Source: Acidimicrobiales bacterium (lineage in GTDB: Bacteria > Actinomycetota > Acidimicrobiia > Acidimicrobiales > JAVJTC01). Taken from it: a stretch of 64,000 nt of DNA. Made by a program: the position numbers and the translations under genes. The stretch's first letter is position 1, and every line of letters begins with the position of its first letter. Below the pieces are notes generated by a model. It was not told the origin of the DNA. It saw only the letters and a program-made list of their open reading frames with translations, and did no database searches. Positions 33,741 through 43,183 of this stretch are shown one piece after another. The DNA is taken from NCBI GenBank assembly GCA_040219085.1, contig JAVJTC010000003.1:1-64000 (forward strand), read 5' to 3'.

Positions 33741-34790
33741 TTACTGCCCTGCCGATGCCGCCTTCGCGCGCACCGTCGCGGCCAGCGCCTGAGCCAGTTC
33801 GCGGTCTCGAATCTGGTCGATCGTGACCGTTACGTCACCCGTGGCGATCACCAGCGCTGCCGAACGTTCGTCCTGCCAGCCGGTCACGGTGGTGGTCGCG
33901 TCGATGGGCATCGCCATCACTTCGGGCTCCCACTCGCGGTCGTTGGCGAACACGATGCGATCTGCGACGAGAACGGCGACGCCACCGTGACCGAGGTACC
34001 TGCACTGCACCGCGACCTCGACCATCTCCCCTTCGGCGAGCTCGCCGGCGACGACCGCGAAGGCAGTTCGGCCGGCGCGGCGGGTGAGCATGGAAAGTCG
34101 CGCGACCGCAGAGCCGATCCCGTGGGGATCCGGATGGGTGCCCGAGACGGCCGCGGCCGAAGGCATGGCCGGCTCGGCCGGCGCAGGTGGTGGCGGCGCA
34201 GCACCCGGTGGCGCAGGCGGAGGCGGCGACGCAGCACCCGGTGGCGCAGGCGGAGGCGGCGACGCAGCACCCGGTGGCGCAGGCGGAGGCGGCGACGCAG
34301 CACCAGGAGGCGCAGGCGGAGGCGGCGACGCAGCACCCGGAGGAGGCGGAGGTGCCGCACCATCCGGCGCAGGCGGCGGCGGAGATGCAGCACCCGGAGG
34401 AGGCGGAGGTGCCGCACCAGGCGGAGGCGGAGGTGCAGCAGAGGCGGCCGGCGCAGGTGGTGGCGGCGCAGCGCCAGGTGGCGCAGGCGGAGGCGGCGGC
34501 GGTGCGGCGGCCTCAGGCGGAGCAGGCGGAGCAGGCGGAGGCGGAGGCGCGGCAGCCTCAGGCGGAGCAGGCGGAGGCGGAGGCGGAGGCGACGCGGCCT
34601 CAGGAGGCGCAGGCGGAGGCGGCGGCGGAGCAGCGGCCACTGGAGGCGCAGGCGGCGGAGGCGCGGCAGCCTCAGGCGGTGGAGGCGGCGGAACAGCAGC
34701 CTCGGAAGGTGGTGGAGGCGGAGGCGGAGGGGGTGGCGGCGGCGCGGCGTCGGGCGAGTTCTTCTCGGTTTCGTCGTTGTCGTCGGCCAC
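33741..34790 (-). CDS. proline-rich protein with C-terminal PH-like domain
   Basis: A 349-aa protein. After an acidic start (MADDNDETEKNS), residues about 15-205 are nearly pure Pro/Ala/Gly, including repeats of GAASPPPPAPP. The final 135 residues form a folded domain of mainly beta strands (FAVVAGELAEGEMVEVAVQC, GGVAVLVADRIVFAND, TTVTGWQDERSAALVI), resembling bacterial PH-like (bPH) domains. The proline-rich arm may be a spacer or a ligand for binding domains. GTG start. The long Gly-rich frame on the other strand is a mirror of the proline codons. Confidence 0.75.
   Translation of the reverse strand: MADDNDETEKNSPDAAPPPPPPPPPPPPSEAAVPPPPPPEAAAPPPPAPPVAAAPPPPPPAPPEAASPPPPPPPAPPEAAAPPPPPAPPAPPEAAAPPPPPPAPPGAAPPPPAPAASAAPPPPPGAAPPPPPGAASPPPPAPDGAAPPPPPGAASPPPPAPPGAASPPPPAPPGAASPPPPAPPGAASPPPPAPPGAAPPPPAPAEPAMPSAAAVSGTHPDPHGIGSAVARLSMLTRRAGRTAFAVVAGELAEGEMVEVAVQCRYLGHGGVAVLVADRIVFANDREWEPEVMAMPIDATTTVTGWQDERSAALVIATGDVTVTIDQIRDRELAQALAATVRAKAASAGQ
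34201..34332. repeat. four tandem 33-bp repeats in the proline-rich gene
   Basis: Three identical 33-base copies (34201-34233, 34234-34266, 34267-34299) and a fourth with two changes (34300-34332), encoding 11-residue units of the proline-rich arm. Copy number may vary between strains. Confidence 0.9.
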
Positions 34791-34835
34791 CGGTGCCTCG
34801 TTCTCGTCTCGTGGACCTGCAGACCTCAGGCTAGA

Positions 34836-35435
34836 TCACGCAATGCTCGCGACGGCCCGATCCAGCACGGCCCGCTCGGTCGGCGTGTAATCGAGTGCGT
34901 TCGCATGGGCGATCCCGTCGGCGCTCATCTTGGCGAGGGTCTTGGCGACGATCTCGACCACCTTGTCCTCGCCGTGGTCCGCTATCAGCTTCTCGAACTG
35001 GGTCGACAGGAACACGAGGCACAGCGCGTCCTCGTGGGTCTGCACCGCAGGATCACCCTTGATGTCCCGCTTGCGCACGATCTGGGTGACCCGGTCGATC
35101 GGTTCCGGGCCGAAACCCTCATCGGCCATGATCGCCGTCACCTCGGCGGCGTGGCGTCGTGACAACTCGGTCCGCCACTTCAGGTAGCCCGCTCTTCCCT
35201 CCGGGTACTCCGAACGGGGCAGCGCCCAACGGCGTAGGTGGTGGGCCCGGGCGGCGATTCTCTGTTCGGTCCCGGCCTCGGGATCGAGCCGCAGCAACCA
35301 CTCGGTCATCATCTCCGCATGGACGAGTTCCTTGGGGCGCTCGACACCGTCGACCGTCAGCGTGTTGGGGTCAGCGGCGTTGATCTCGTCGACGCGGCGC
35401 AACACCGCGGCCAGCGCCGATCCGTCGCTCTTCAC
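34836..35435 (-). CDS. DUF4202 family protein
   Basis: A 199-aa soluble protein with the conserved blocks of DUF4202: LVHAEMMTEWLLRLDPEA, RAHHLRRWALPRSEYPEGR and YLKWRTELSRRHA, and a C-terminal part ending ALDYTPTERAVLDRAV. The paired His residues suggest an HD-type metal site. Biochemical role unknown. The GTG start overlaps the preceding small gene's stop. Confidence 0.85.
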   Translation of the reverse strand: MKSDGSALAAVLRRVDEINAADPNTLTVDGVERPKELVHAEMMTEWLLRLDPEAGTEQRIAARAHHLRRWALPRSEYPEGRAGYLKWRTELSRRHAAEVTAIMADEGFGPEPIDRVTQIVRKRDIKGDPAVQTHEDALCLVFLSTQFEKLIADHGEDKVVEIVAKTLAKMSADGIAHANALDYTPTERAVLDRAVASIA

Positions 35436-35668
35436 CCCTCCGACTGCTCCTCGGCGGGCCGCAGGTCGGTGCGCAGTACGAGGTGTCCGTCCTCGAGCGT
35501 CGCAGTGGCGTCTGCAATCAGGGCGTAGTCCATGTAGTCCAGCTGGGCCTGACGGATGAACTGCTCCCGCTCCCGCCCCCCGATGGGAGGCAGGTCCCGT
35601 TGTTTCACGGCCTTGGCCCGCTGCTTGAAGCGTTCGATCATCGCGTCGAGGTCGAGTCCTTCATCCAT
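35432..35668 (-). CDS. small conserved hypothetical protein
   Basis: A 78-aa protein (MDEGLDLDAMIERFKQRAKAV...), with an N-terminal amphipathic helix, QFIRQAQLDYMDYALIAD in the middle and an acidic tail. No known domain. Translationally coupled to the DUF4202 gene (4-base overlap). A GTG one codon upstream (35671) is an equal alternative. Confidence 0.65.
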   Translation of the reverse strand: MDEGLDLDAMIERFKQRAKAVKQRDLPPIGGREREQFIRQAQLDYMDYALIADATATLEDGHLVLRTDLRPAEEQSEG

Positions 35669-35677
35669 CACTCCAAG

Positions 35678-36064
35678 CTACCGGTCGGCCGACTCGTCTT
35701 CGAAGGCGTCGTCCTCGACGTCGGCATCGGGACCGGATTCGGCGCCATCGTCATCCTCCGGTGCCTCCACCTCGACCTCGTGACCCTCCATCACGAAGCG
35801 GGCCCGCGCCTCACGACCCGTGTAGCGCCAGTACGCGACGACCATCGCCGCTCCGACCACAGCCACCGCTACCAGCCCGATCTGCGCCACCCTCAACTCA
35901 CCGGCCGTGCTGTCGGGGCCCCCGCCCTCCACCGTCGGCTCGGCAGTGGGCCGCGGGAACGTCGACGGGGTTTCGCTGTTCTGCGCTGCGACGCTCCCCG
36001 CCGACCCGAACACCACGGCGACGACGAAGAACACCACCGCACAAGCCCTCACGACCCGATTCAC
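35678..36064 (-). CDS. secreted/membrane-anchored hypothetical protein
   Basis: A 128-aa protein: signal peptide (RACAVVFFVVAVVFGSAGSVAAQ), a short Ser/Thr/Pro extracytoplasmic segment, one transmembrane helix (VAQIGLVAVAVVGAAMVVAYW) and an acidic cytosolic tail rich in Asp/Glu. GTG start at 36064 with AGGG upstream; the frame is open much further but overlaps the Fpg gene in another frame. No function known. Confidence 0.65.
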   Translation of the reverse strand: MNRVVRACAVVFFVVAVVFGSAGSVAAQNSETPSTFPRPTAEPTVEGGGPDSTAGELRVAQIGLVAVAVVGAAMVVAYWRYTGREARARFVMEGHEVEVEAPEDDDGAESGPDADVEDDAFEDESADR

Positions 36065-36093
36065 CTGCGCAACCCTAGGGCGGGTGACACCCT

Positions 36094-36867
36094 TCAATGC
36101 TGGTGCTCCGGACACCACACGGCGGTCCGACCGCCGATCGTCTCGCGCCGCAGCGCCCCGCCGTCCCGCGGGCAGGGACCCGAGAGGTCCCGAACGGGCT
36201 GAAGCGCCCCCATGTGCGACCCTCCCGCCGCGAAGAGTTCGTCGAGAGCCTGCGGAATGACCCGGTCCAGTAGCGCGACCTCGTCCGCGCTGAGCGACCG
36301 TGCTGCACGGTTGGGCGCTATCCCGGCCCGCCAGAGGATCTCGTCGGCCAGGAGGTTGCCGAGCCCGGCGATCCGGCGCTGATCCATGAGACGGGTCTTC
36401 ACTGCGACGTCGCTGTCGAGCGCCGCGGCGAGAGCGTCGGCGTCCAGCGTCCACGCATCGGGTCCCAGTCGACTGACGTCGGGATCGATCTCCACCGAGC
36501 CGAGGCGGCGCGGGTCGTTCACCCGGGCTACTCCCCCGTCGGCCAGCGTGACGACGAGGCGGTCCCAGGCGGGATCGTCACGACCGCTCGAGTACTCGAG
36601 CCTGTCGATCGGTCCGGCCCCGTCGACGACGAGTCGCCCCGTCATCCCGAAGCGCACCCCCAGCGTCGGCCGCGGGTCGAGCCCGACCAGCATCAACTTG
36701 CCGATGCGGTCCACGCCGCTCACGGTGGCACCCACCATCACATCACGCACCTCGGCCGGGCCCGCACCGCTTACCCAACCATCGTCCACCTCGACCGACG
36801 CCACCGTCCGACCGACCAGCGTCTCCGCCGCCTGACGGTAGTACTCGATCTCGAGGATCTCGGGCAC
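36094..36867 (-). CDS. Fpg/Nei-type DNA glycosylase with altered zinc finger
   Basis: A 257-aa base-excision-repair protein. The N-terminal MPEILEIEYYR matches MPExPEVE of Fpg/Nei, with Pro2 as the catalytic amine and Glu3; Lys in GKLMLV and the helix-two-turn-helix (QRRIAGLGNLLADEILWRAG) follow. The C-terminal zinc finger has normal spacing but reads Cys232-x2-Asp235-x16-Cys252-x2-His255 instead of four Cys. It may bind zinc with mixed ligands or not at all. GTG start. The gene stands alone between the membrane protein and the methionine genes. Confidence 0.87.
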   Translation of the reverse strand: MPEILEIEYYRQAAETLVGRTVASVEVDDGWVSGAGPAEVRDVMVGATVSGVDRIGKLMLVGLDPRPTLGVRFGMTGRLVVDGAGPIDRLEYSSGRDDPAWDRLVVTLADGGVARVNDPRRLGSVEIDPDVSRLGPDAWTLDADALAAALDSDVAVKTRLMDQRRIAGLGNLLADEILWRAGIAPNRAARSLSADEVALLDRVIPQALDELFAAGGSHMGALQPVRDLSGPCPRDGGALRRETIGGRTAVWCPEHQH

Positions 36868-36876
36868 GGGCCGCAG

Positions 36877-38090
36877 TCAGGCCCCGATGGCGAGAGCGGA
36901 CGCGAAGTCCTCGATCAGGTCCTCGACGTGTTCGAGGCCGACCGAGACCCGGATGGTCCCCTCGCCGATCTGTGAAGCCGCCATCTCCTCGGGCGTCAGT
37001 CCCACGTGGGTGGTCGAAGCCGGGTGGGTGACGAGTGTCTCGGGGCCGCCGAGCGACGTCGCCAACTGGGCGATACGTGTGCCCTCGACGAAGCGGCACC
37101 CCGCCTCGAGCCCGCCGAGGAGGTCGAATGTGATGAGACCACCGGGGAGGCGCATCTGTCGCTGGGCGATCTCGTAACCCGGATGCGAAGGGAGCCCCGG
37201 GTAGCACACGGCGCCGACCGCATCGTGGCCGACGAGGAACTCGACCAGACGCTGCGCGCTCGCGGCCTGTCGTTCGAGACGCACGGAGAGGGTGCGCAGC
37301 CCCCGCAGGCCGTTCATCGCATCGAAGGGGCCAGCGTTCGCCCCGTGGAGCACCGCGTAGCCCCACAACCACGACAACAGCTCCGACGAACCCGACACGA
37401 CCCCGAGAGTGGCGTCGTTGTGCCCGCCGATGGCCTTTGTCGCCGAGTGCAGCGAGAGCTCGATGCCGTGATCGAGCGGCCGTTGGACGATCGGCGGCGC
37501 GAAGGTCGAGTCCACCACCTTGACCGGGCCGCGGATCTCGCCGAGTTCGTCGAGGTCGACGATGTCGAGACGAGGGTTCGCCGGCGTCTCGGCGAAGATC
37601 AGCATCGTCTTCCCAGGCCGCACCGCGGCGGCGAACGCCCCCGGCTCGGTGGCGTCCACGAAGGTCACGTCGATCCCGAAACGTGGGCAGGCCGCCTGGA
37701 ACAGCATCTGCGTGCCCGAGTACAGCTGTCGTTGGGTGACGATGTGGTCGCCGGTCGAGCACAACCCGAAGACGACCGAGCTGATGGCGCCCATCCCCGA
37801 CGAGAACGCACGGGCCGCCTCGGCCCCCTCCAACTCCGCAATGGCGTCCTCGAACGCCTTCACCGTCGGGTTGCCGTAGCGGCTGTAGAAGCGGGGTTCG
37901 GCCACCGACGTGGCCATCCGGCGGCCCTCGGCAACCGATGGCGTCACGAACGTCGTCGTCGGGTACAGCGACGGGGCGAGTGACGTGTCGCCCTCGGCGC
38001 GGCCCGCGCGGATCGCAGTCGTCTCCGGGTGCAGCGGCCGCGGTTCACCCGCTGTGTCGGGGTCGGGCGCCGGAGCGTCTTCGTCGTGGC

Positions 38091-38094
<4 letters not shown>
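36877..38094 (-). CDS. PLP-dependent O-acylhomoserine sulfhydrylase / cystathionine gamma-synthase
   Basis: A 405-aa Cys/Met-metabolism PLP enzyme: YSRYGNPT, the FSSGMGAIS phosphate loop, KVVDSTFAPPIVQRPLDHG and the PLP lysine in SLHSATKAIGGHND; the C-terminal TTHVGLTPEEMAA is also typical. Its 4-base overlap with metX implies it uses O-acetylhomoserine, giving homocysteine (with sulfide) or cystathionine (with Cys). A methionine gamma-lyase activity is less likely in this context. Controlled with metX by the upstream SAM riboswitch. Confidence 0.88.
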
Positions 38095-39314
<1,220 letters not shown>

Positions 39315-39411
39315 GATTGCCCCTCGGGGGCGGACGACACCTCTCGTCGAGCGGGCACCGGTCGCTTCTCGGCGCCCGGACACTTCGTTGCCACCGACCG
39401 GAGTCGGGGCC

Positions 39412-39506
39412 ACATCCCCGCTCGCACGGGAGGCACCTTGGGTGTCCGCCCCAGGTTGCCGGACCCGGTTCGGCCGCAGGGCGACCCACCGGGACTCTCC
39501 AGATGT
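39412..39506 (-). promoter_or_regulatory. SAM riboswitch (SAM-I/SAM-IV clan) upstream of metX
   Basis: The minus-strand leader has the key SAM-clan elements in order: P1 5' ACATC, GGAGAG, CGAACCGGGTCC, GGCAACC, CCAAGGTGCC, a CCCG/CGGG hairpin, and the closing P1 strand GATGT. The aptamer ends 97 bases before the GTG of metX. A CCCCCGAGGGG hairpin covers the metX Shine-Dalgarno, which suggests control of translation. Confidence 0.72.
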
Positions 39507-39562
39507 CGGGTGAACTGTAGCCGGGGGCGGCCCGCGGGGACACGGCGGACTCCCCGACCCGG

Positions 39563-41383
39563 TCAGCGCACCGGCAGGCGCTGCGTCCACCAGTGTGCAA
39601 CGTCCCCGTCGCAGCGGTAAGCCGCGGCCATAGCCGCCGCGAACGCAGCGAGGTCCCCGGGCGTCGGCCCGGCGCCGGCTTCGATGGCGGCGAGCACCGC
39701 GGCCCCGTCGGCCCACGCGTCAGCGTCACCGGGCAGCGGTACGGAACGGACGAGCGACGCGGAGACACGCACTGCGTCACCGGACAGCCCCGAACCCGCC
39801 GCACGGGCGAAGGACCAGGCCGTGACAGCCGGGGCGCCCAGCGCGGCCGCCAGGTGCCAGACGTCGACGTCTGTCGCCACCGCGGACACGACGGGCGTCG
39901 TGGCGGCCCACGTGCCCTCGGCGTCGACGGCCACCTCGATGACCTTCGTCTGGCTGGCGACGCACACCTTCGGTGCCAGGGTCGCCGAGTACCAGGCCGA
40001 CAGCCGCGGGTCGCGATCGGCCAGATCGTCGAGGTCCACCACCGGCTGTCGCCAGCGACGCCGTGCGAATCGGAACTCCTCGAGTCCCCACCGCAGCCTG
40101 AACGGGTCGATCATGCCCACCGTGACCAGCGACGCCATCGACCGGTCCGTGACGACCCCCGCGCCGTCACCACCGACCTCGGAAGCTTCCCGGACGGACT
40201 CGATCAGCCCGTAGTACTGGTCACGGAACCCCGCCACGACCTCGGCGACATCACCGACGGTTGCCTCCGATGCCGTCAGGCGTACCGAAGGCACCCCCCG
40301 CATCCCGGCGAGTACGCCGCTCCACGTCGGCTCGTCGAGAAGTTCGGGGGCGATCTCCCCGGCCGGTCGCACATCAGGCCCCGCCAGTCGCTGCACCGGG
40401 CGCTCCGCCCCGTCGCGTACGGCAATGACCGCACATGTGCCGACCGCCGCCGCGAACGACTCCCTGCCTCCCGCCCAGACGGCACTCACCGCGGTGACGC
40501 TCCGCAGGCGCCGCCTCACCGGCTCTGCGTCCCGGGTGGCGAAGAAGGACTCGGGGACGATCATCGCGATCCCCCCGCCGACGTCCACCTGCTCCACGGC
40601 ATGCGCGACGAAGGCCGCCGCCGTGTCCGCGTAGCCGCCCACGGCCCCGGCGAAGCGACCAGACAACGCACGGCGTTCCTGCTCGCTGCGCGCCGTCGTC
40701 GAGGAGAGCTGCGAGAGGAACGGCGGGTTTCCGACGACAGCGTCGAAGGGGGCCTCCGCAGCGAAGGTCCCCGGAGACAGACCGTCGCCGATCCGCAGAT
40801 TCGACGACGCCGTTGCGGGCACACAGCCTCCGGCACTCAGAGCCCATGCAGCGAGCACCCAGCGGGCCAGCGACAGCGACGTGTCGTCCACGTCGCAGCC
40901 GAACAACAGGTCGCCGACGATCCGGTCGGGTTCCACGCCGGCCTCGGCGAGGACGGTCGCAGCGGCGAGAAGGAAGGCTCCGGCACCGACGGAGTGGTCT
41001 ACGACACGCGGCGGGTCGGCGCGGTCGACGTGGGCGAAGAGCACCCGACACAGACCGATTCCCACCTCGGGCGGCGTCGCATGGACGCCGCGGCCGTGAC
41101 GCACCTCCCCCGGTAATGACGCTTCGTGGGCGGCGACGACCAGCCACGGCACCTGCGAGGGGATCACGTCGACGACATGGGGCGCGACCAGGTCGAAGAT
41201 TTCGTCATCGACCTCCGCTGCGAATGGCGCCCCCACTTCAGGGACGCCCAGGGACAGCTCCGCCAGGGCGACACAAAGGCCGTTCAGCAGTGCGGGCGCA
41301 GCGCCCGCGGCGTCGTGAGCTGGAAGCTCCGCGAGTAGTCCGCGGAGCGGATCGCTCAGGTGACCGAGTCCCGACCGTCCCAC
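39563..41383 (-). CDS. solitary N6-adenine DNA methyltransferase
   Basis: A 606-aa protein. The SAM-binding motif I region reads VVDHSVGAGAFLLAAA, followed by GCDVDDTSL, and the catalytic motif IV is VVGNPPFLSQL (NPPF class, N6-adenine). The C-terminal 250 residues resemble a target-recognition part (FRFARRRWRQPVVDLDDL). No restriction gene or specificity subunit is adjacent, so it could be a type IIG-like enzyme that has lost its nuclease, or an orphan regulatory methylase. The GTG at 41383 with AAGGAT upstream gives a 28-base overlap with the DEAD-box gene. Confidence 0.75.
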   Translation of the reverse strand: MGRSGLGHLSDPLRGLLAELPAHDAAGAAPALLNGLCVALAELSLGVPEVGAPFAAEVDDEIFDLVAPHVVDVIPSQVPWLVVAAHEASLPGEVRHGRGVHATPPEVGIGLCRVLFAHVDRADPPRVVDHSVGAGAFLLAAATVLAEAGVEPDRIVGDLLFGCDVDDTSLSLARWVLAAWALSAGGCVPATASSNLRIGDGLSPGTFAAEAPFDAVVGNPPFLSQLSSTTARSEQERRALSGRFAGAVGGYADTAAAFVAHAVEQVDVGGGIAMIVPESFFATRDAEPVRRRLRSVTAVSAVWAGGRESFAAAVGTCAVIAVRDGAERPVQRLAGPDVRPAGEIAPELLDEPTWSGVLAGMRGVPSVRLTASEATVGDVAEVVAGFRDQYYGLIESVREASEVGGDGAGVVTDRSMASLVTVGMIDPFRLRWGLEEFRFARRRWRQPVVDLDDLADRDPRLSAWYSATLAPKVCVASQTKVIEVAVDAEGTWAATTPVVSAVATDVDVWHLAAALGAPAVTAWSFARAAGSGLSGDAVRVSASLVRSVPLPGDADAWADGAAVLAAIEAGAGPTPGDLAAFAAAMAAAYRCDGDVAHWWTQRLPVR

Positions 41384-42561
41384 GCGACCAGATCCTTCAG
41401 TCGCTCGTCGTTGGAGAACATCTCGACGAGCGGCAGATCCAGGCCGAGACGGGACTGGAGCCGCTTCACGTCGAGCTCCTCGTTCCACAGGACCAGCGTC
41501 ACCGCGACGCCGGTGTCGCCGGCGCGGGCCGTGCGGCCCGAACGGTGCAGGTACGACTTGTGGTCGTCAGGTGGGTCGTAGTGGATGACCGTCTCGACGT
41601 CGTCCACGTGGATCCCGCGGGCGGCGACGTCAGTGGCCACCAGCACGGGGAGATCGCCCTTCGTGAACTTGTTCAGCACCTTCTCGCGGGCCGTCTGGCG
41701 AAGATCGCCGTGGATGGCCTGCGCGTCGACACCGAGTGCGCTGATCCGCTCGGCGACCTTGTCGCAGCGGAACTTCGTGCGGACGAAGATGATCGTGCGC
41801 TTGGAGGCACGGGCGATCTCCGCGGCCACCTTCACCTTGTCCATCTCGTGGACGGTGATGAAACGGTGGTGCAGCTGCTCCACCGTCGGCGCCGAGGCGT
41901 CGAGCTCGTGCATCGCAGGGTCGGTCTGATAGCGGCGGATCAGGCCGCTCACGACGCCGTCGAGCGTGGCCGAGAACAACAGGGTCTGGTGGCGGCCGTC
42001 GATCTGGCGCAACAGCCACTCGACCTGGGGCAGGAAGCCCATGTCGGCCATGCGGTCGGCCTCGTCCACGACGACCTTGTCGACCGCTGCGAGCGAGACC
42101 TCCTTGCGTTCCACGAGGTCGATCAGGCGACCCGGGGTGGCGACGACGATGGACGCCGACTTGGCCAGGGCCGTGATCTGGTCCTCCATGCTGGCGCCGC
42201 CGTAGATGGCGACGACGGTGAGGTCACGCGTGGCAGCCAGGGGCTTCAGCTCGCCGTACACCTGCAGGGCGAGCTCACGGGTGGGCACCAGGACGATGCC
42301 GGTCGGGCGGCGCGCCTCGGCAGGGGTGGCGCGTTGAACGAGGGGTATCCCGAATGCGAGCGTCTTACCCGAGCCGGTCTTCGCCCGGCCACATACGTCC
42401 CGACCGGCCAGCGAGTCGGGGATCGTCATGCGCTGGATCGGAAACGGTGTCGCGATGCCCTTTGCTTCGAGGGCATCCGCGATCGTGGTGTCGACGCCGA
42501 GATCGCGGAAGGAATCAGTCACGGTCCTTCGATCGGTCTGGCGGATGCTTACCGGCGCCAT
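41356..42561 (-). CDS. DEAD-box RNA helicase
   Basis: A 401-aa ATP-dependent RNA helicase: Q motif (FPIQRMTIP), Walker A AKTGSGKT, PTRELALQ, TPGR, VVDEADRM, SAT, and in the second domain ATDVAARGIHV and HRSGRTAR. It has the compact two-domain core without a long C-terminal extension. ATG at 42561; a GTG at 42522 with AAGGA close by is also possible. Likely role: RNA or ribosome remodelling. Confidence 0.93.
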   Translation of the reverse strand: MAPVSIRQTDRRTVTDSFRDLGVDTTIADALEAKGIATPFPIQRMTIPDSLAGRDVCGRAKTGSGKTLAFGIPLVQRATPAEARRPTGIVLVPTRELALQVYGELKPLAATRDLTVVAIYGGASMEDQITALAKSASIVVATPGRLIDLVERKEVSLAAVDKVVVDEADRMADMGFLPQVEWLLRQIDGRHQTLLFSATLDGVVSGLIRRYQTDPAMHELDASAPTVEQLHHRFITVHEMDKVKVAAEIARASKRTIIFVRTKFRCDKVAERISALGVDAQAIHGDLRQTAREKVLNKFTKGDLPVLVATDVAARGIHVDDVETVIHYDPPDDHKSYLHRSGRTARAGDTGVAVTLVLWNEELDVKRLQSRLGLDLPLVEMFSNDERLKDLVAWDGRDSVT

Positions 42562-42608
42562 TGGCGCCAGGAACGATCCTACCGCCGCGGTCGACGCGAA
42601 CCGTGGCG

Positions 42609-43157
42609 TCAGGGTGCGTCGCCGGACACTCCCGCCACGCCGGACCCCAGGTGGAGCCGATACACCCGCACAGGCGTCGCCAGGCCCTCGACGGGGACCA
42701 GTCCGAGCGGATCACACGTCACGACCCCACACGCCACGTCCGAGGTGCGCTGATCGCTCACCACCTCGCCCGGGCCCGCCACGTCGGCCAGGCGGGCGGC
42801 GAGATTCACGGCATCGCCGATGTAGTCGTCGCCCTCGAACAAGATGACAGGACCCGTGGCGATACCTCCGCGCAGGGGAAGGGGACTCGACCGGTTCACG
42901 AACTCCGCCACCTCGAGGGCGGTCAGCGCCACCCGGTCTGCCTCGGATCCCACGAGCATCGCTCCGTCGCCGAGCCACTTGGCGATCCGGACACTGCGGC
43001 GGGCCGCCGACTCCCGCACGCACCGCCGGAACAACGCCAGCAGCATCACCGCCCGTTCGTCACCCTCGATAGAGGTGAACCGGGTGAACCCGGAGAGGTC
43101 GATGAAGGCGAACGTCCGCTCGACCCGGCCCAGGTAGGCCTCCACCTCGTTGTCCAC
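42609..43157 (-). CDS. class III adenylate/guanylate cyclase-domain protein
   Basis: A 182-aa protein consisting of one cyclase catalytic domain: FAFIDLSGFTRF (first metal Asp), KWLGDGAML (second metal Asp) and IATGPVILFEGDDYIGDAVNLAARL. No membrane or sensor domain. The purine-selecting residues cannot be assigned by eye. Such stand-alone domains may act as dimers or with partners. GTG start. Confidence 0.82.
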   Translation of the reverse strand: MDNEVEAYLGRVERTFAFIDLSGFTRFTSIEGDERAVMLLALFRRCVRESAARRSVRIAKWLGDGAMLVGSEADRVALTALEVAEFVNRSSPLPLRGGIATGPVILFEGDDYIGDAVNLAARLADVAGPGEVVSDQRTSDVACGVVTCDPLGLVPVEGLATPVRVYRLHLGSGVAGVSGDAP

Positions 43158-43183
43158 CCGTGTCGCCCTGTCGCCGCGTCTCT

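Noticed and set aside
34201-34332. CRISPR-like array from regularly spaced 33-bp units.
   Set aside because: The units are directly adjacent without spacers and in frame within a coding region.
34084-34890. Plus-strand Gly/Ala-rich frame of 268 codons resembling a PE-PGRS-like protein.
   Set aside because: It is the exact complement of the Pro codons of the minus-strand gene, which has a folded C-terminal domain; the Gly-rich frame has none.
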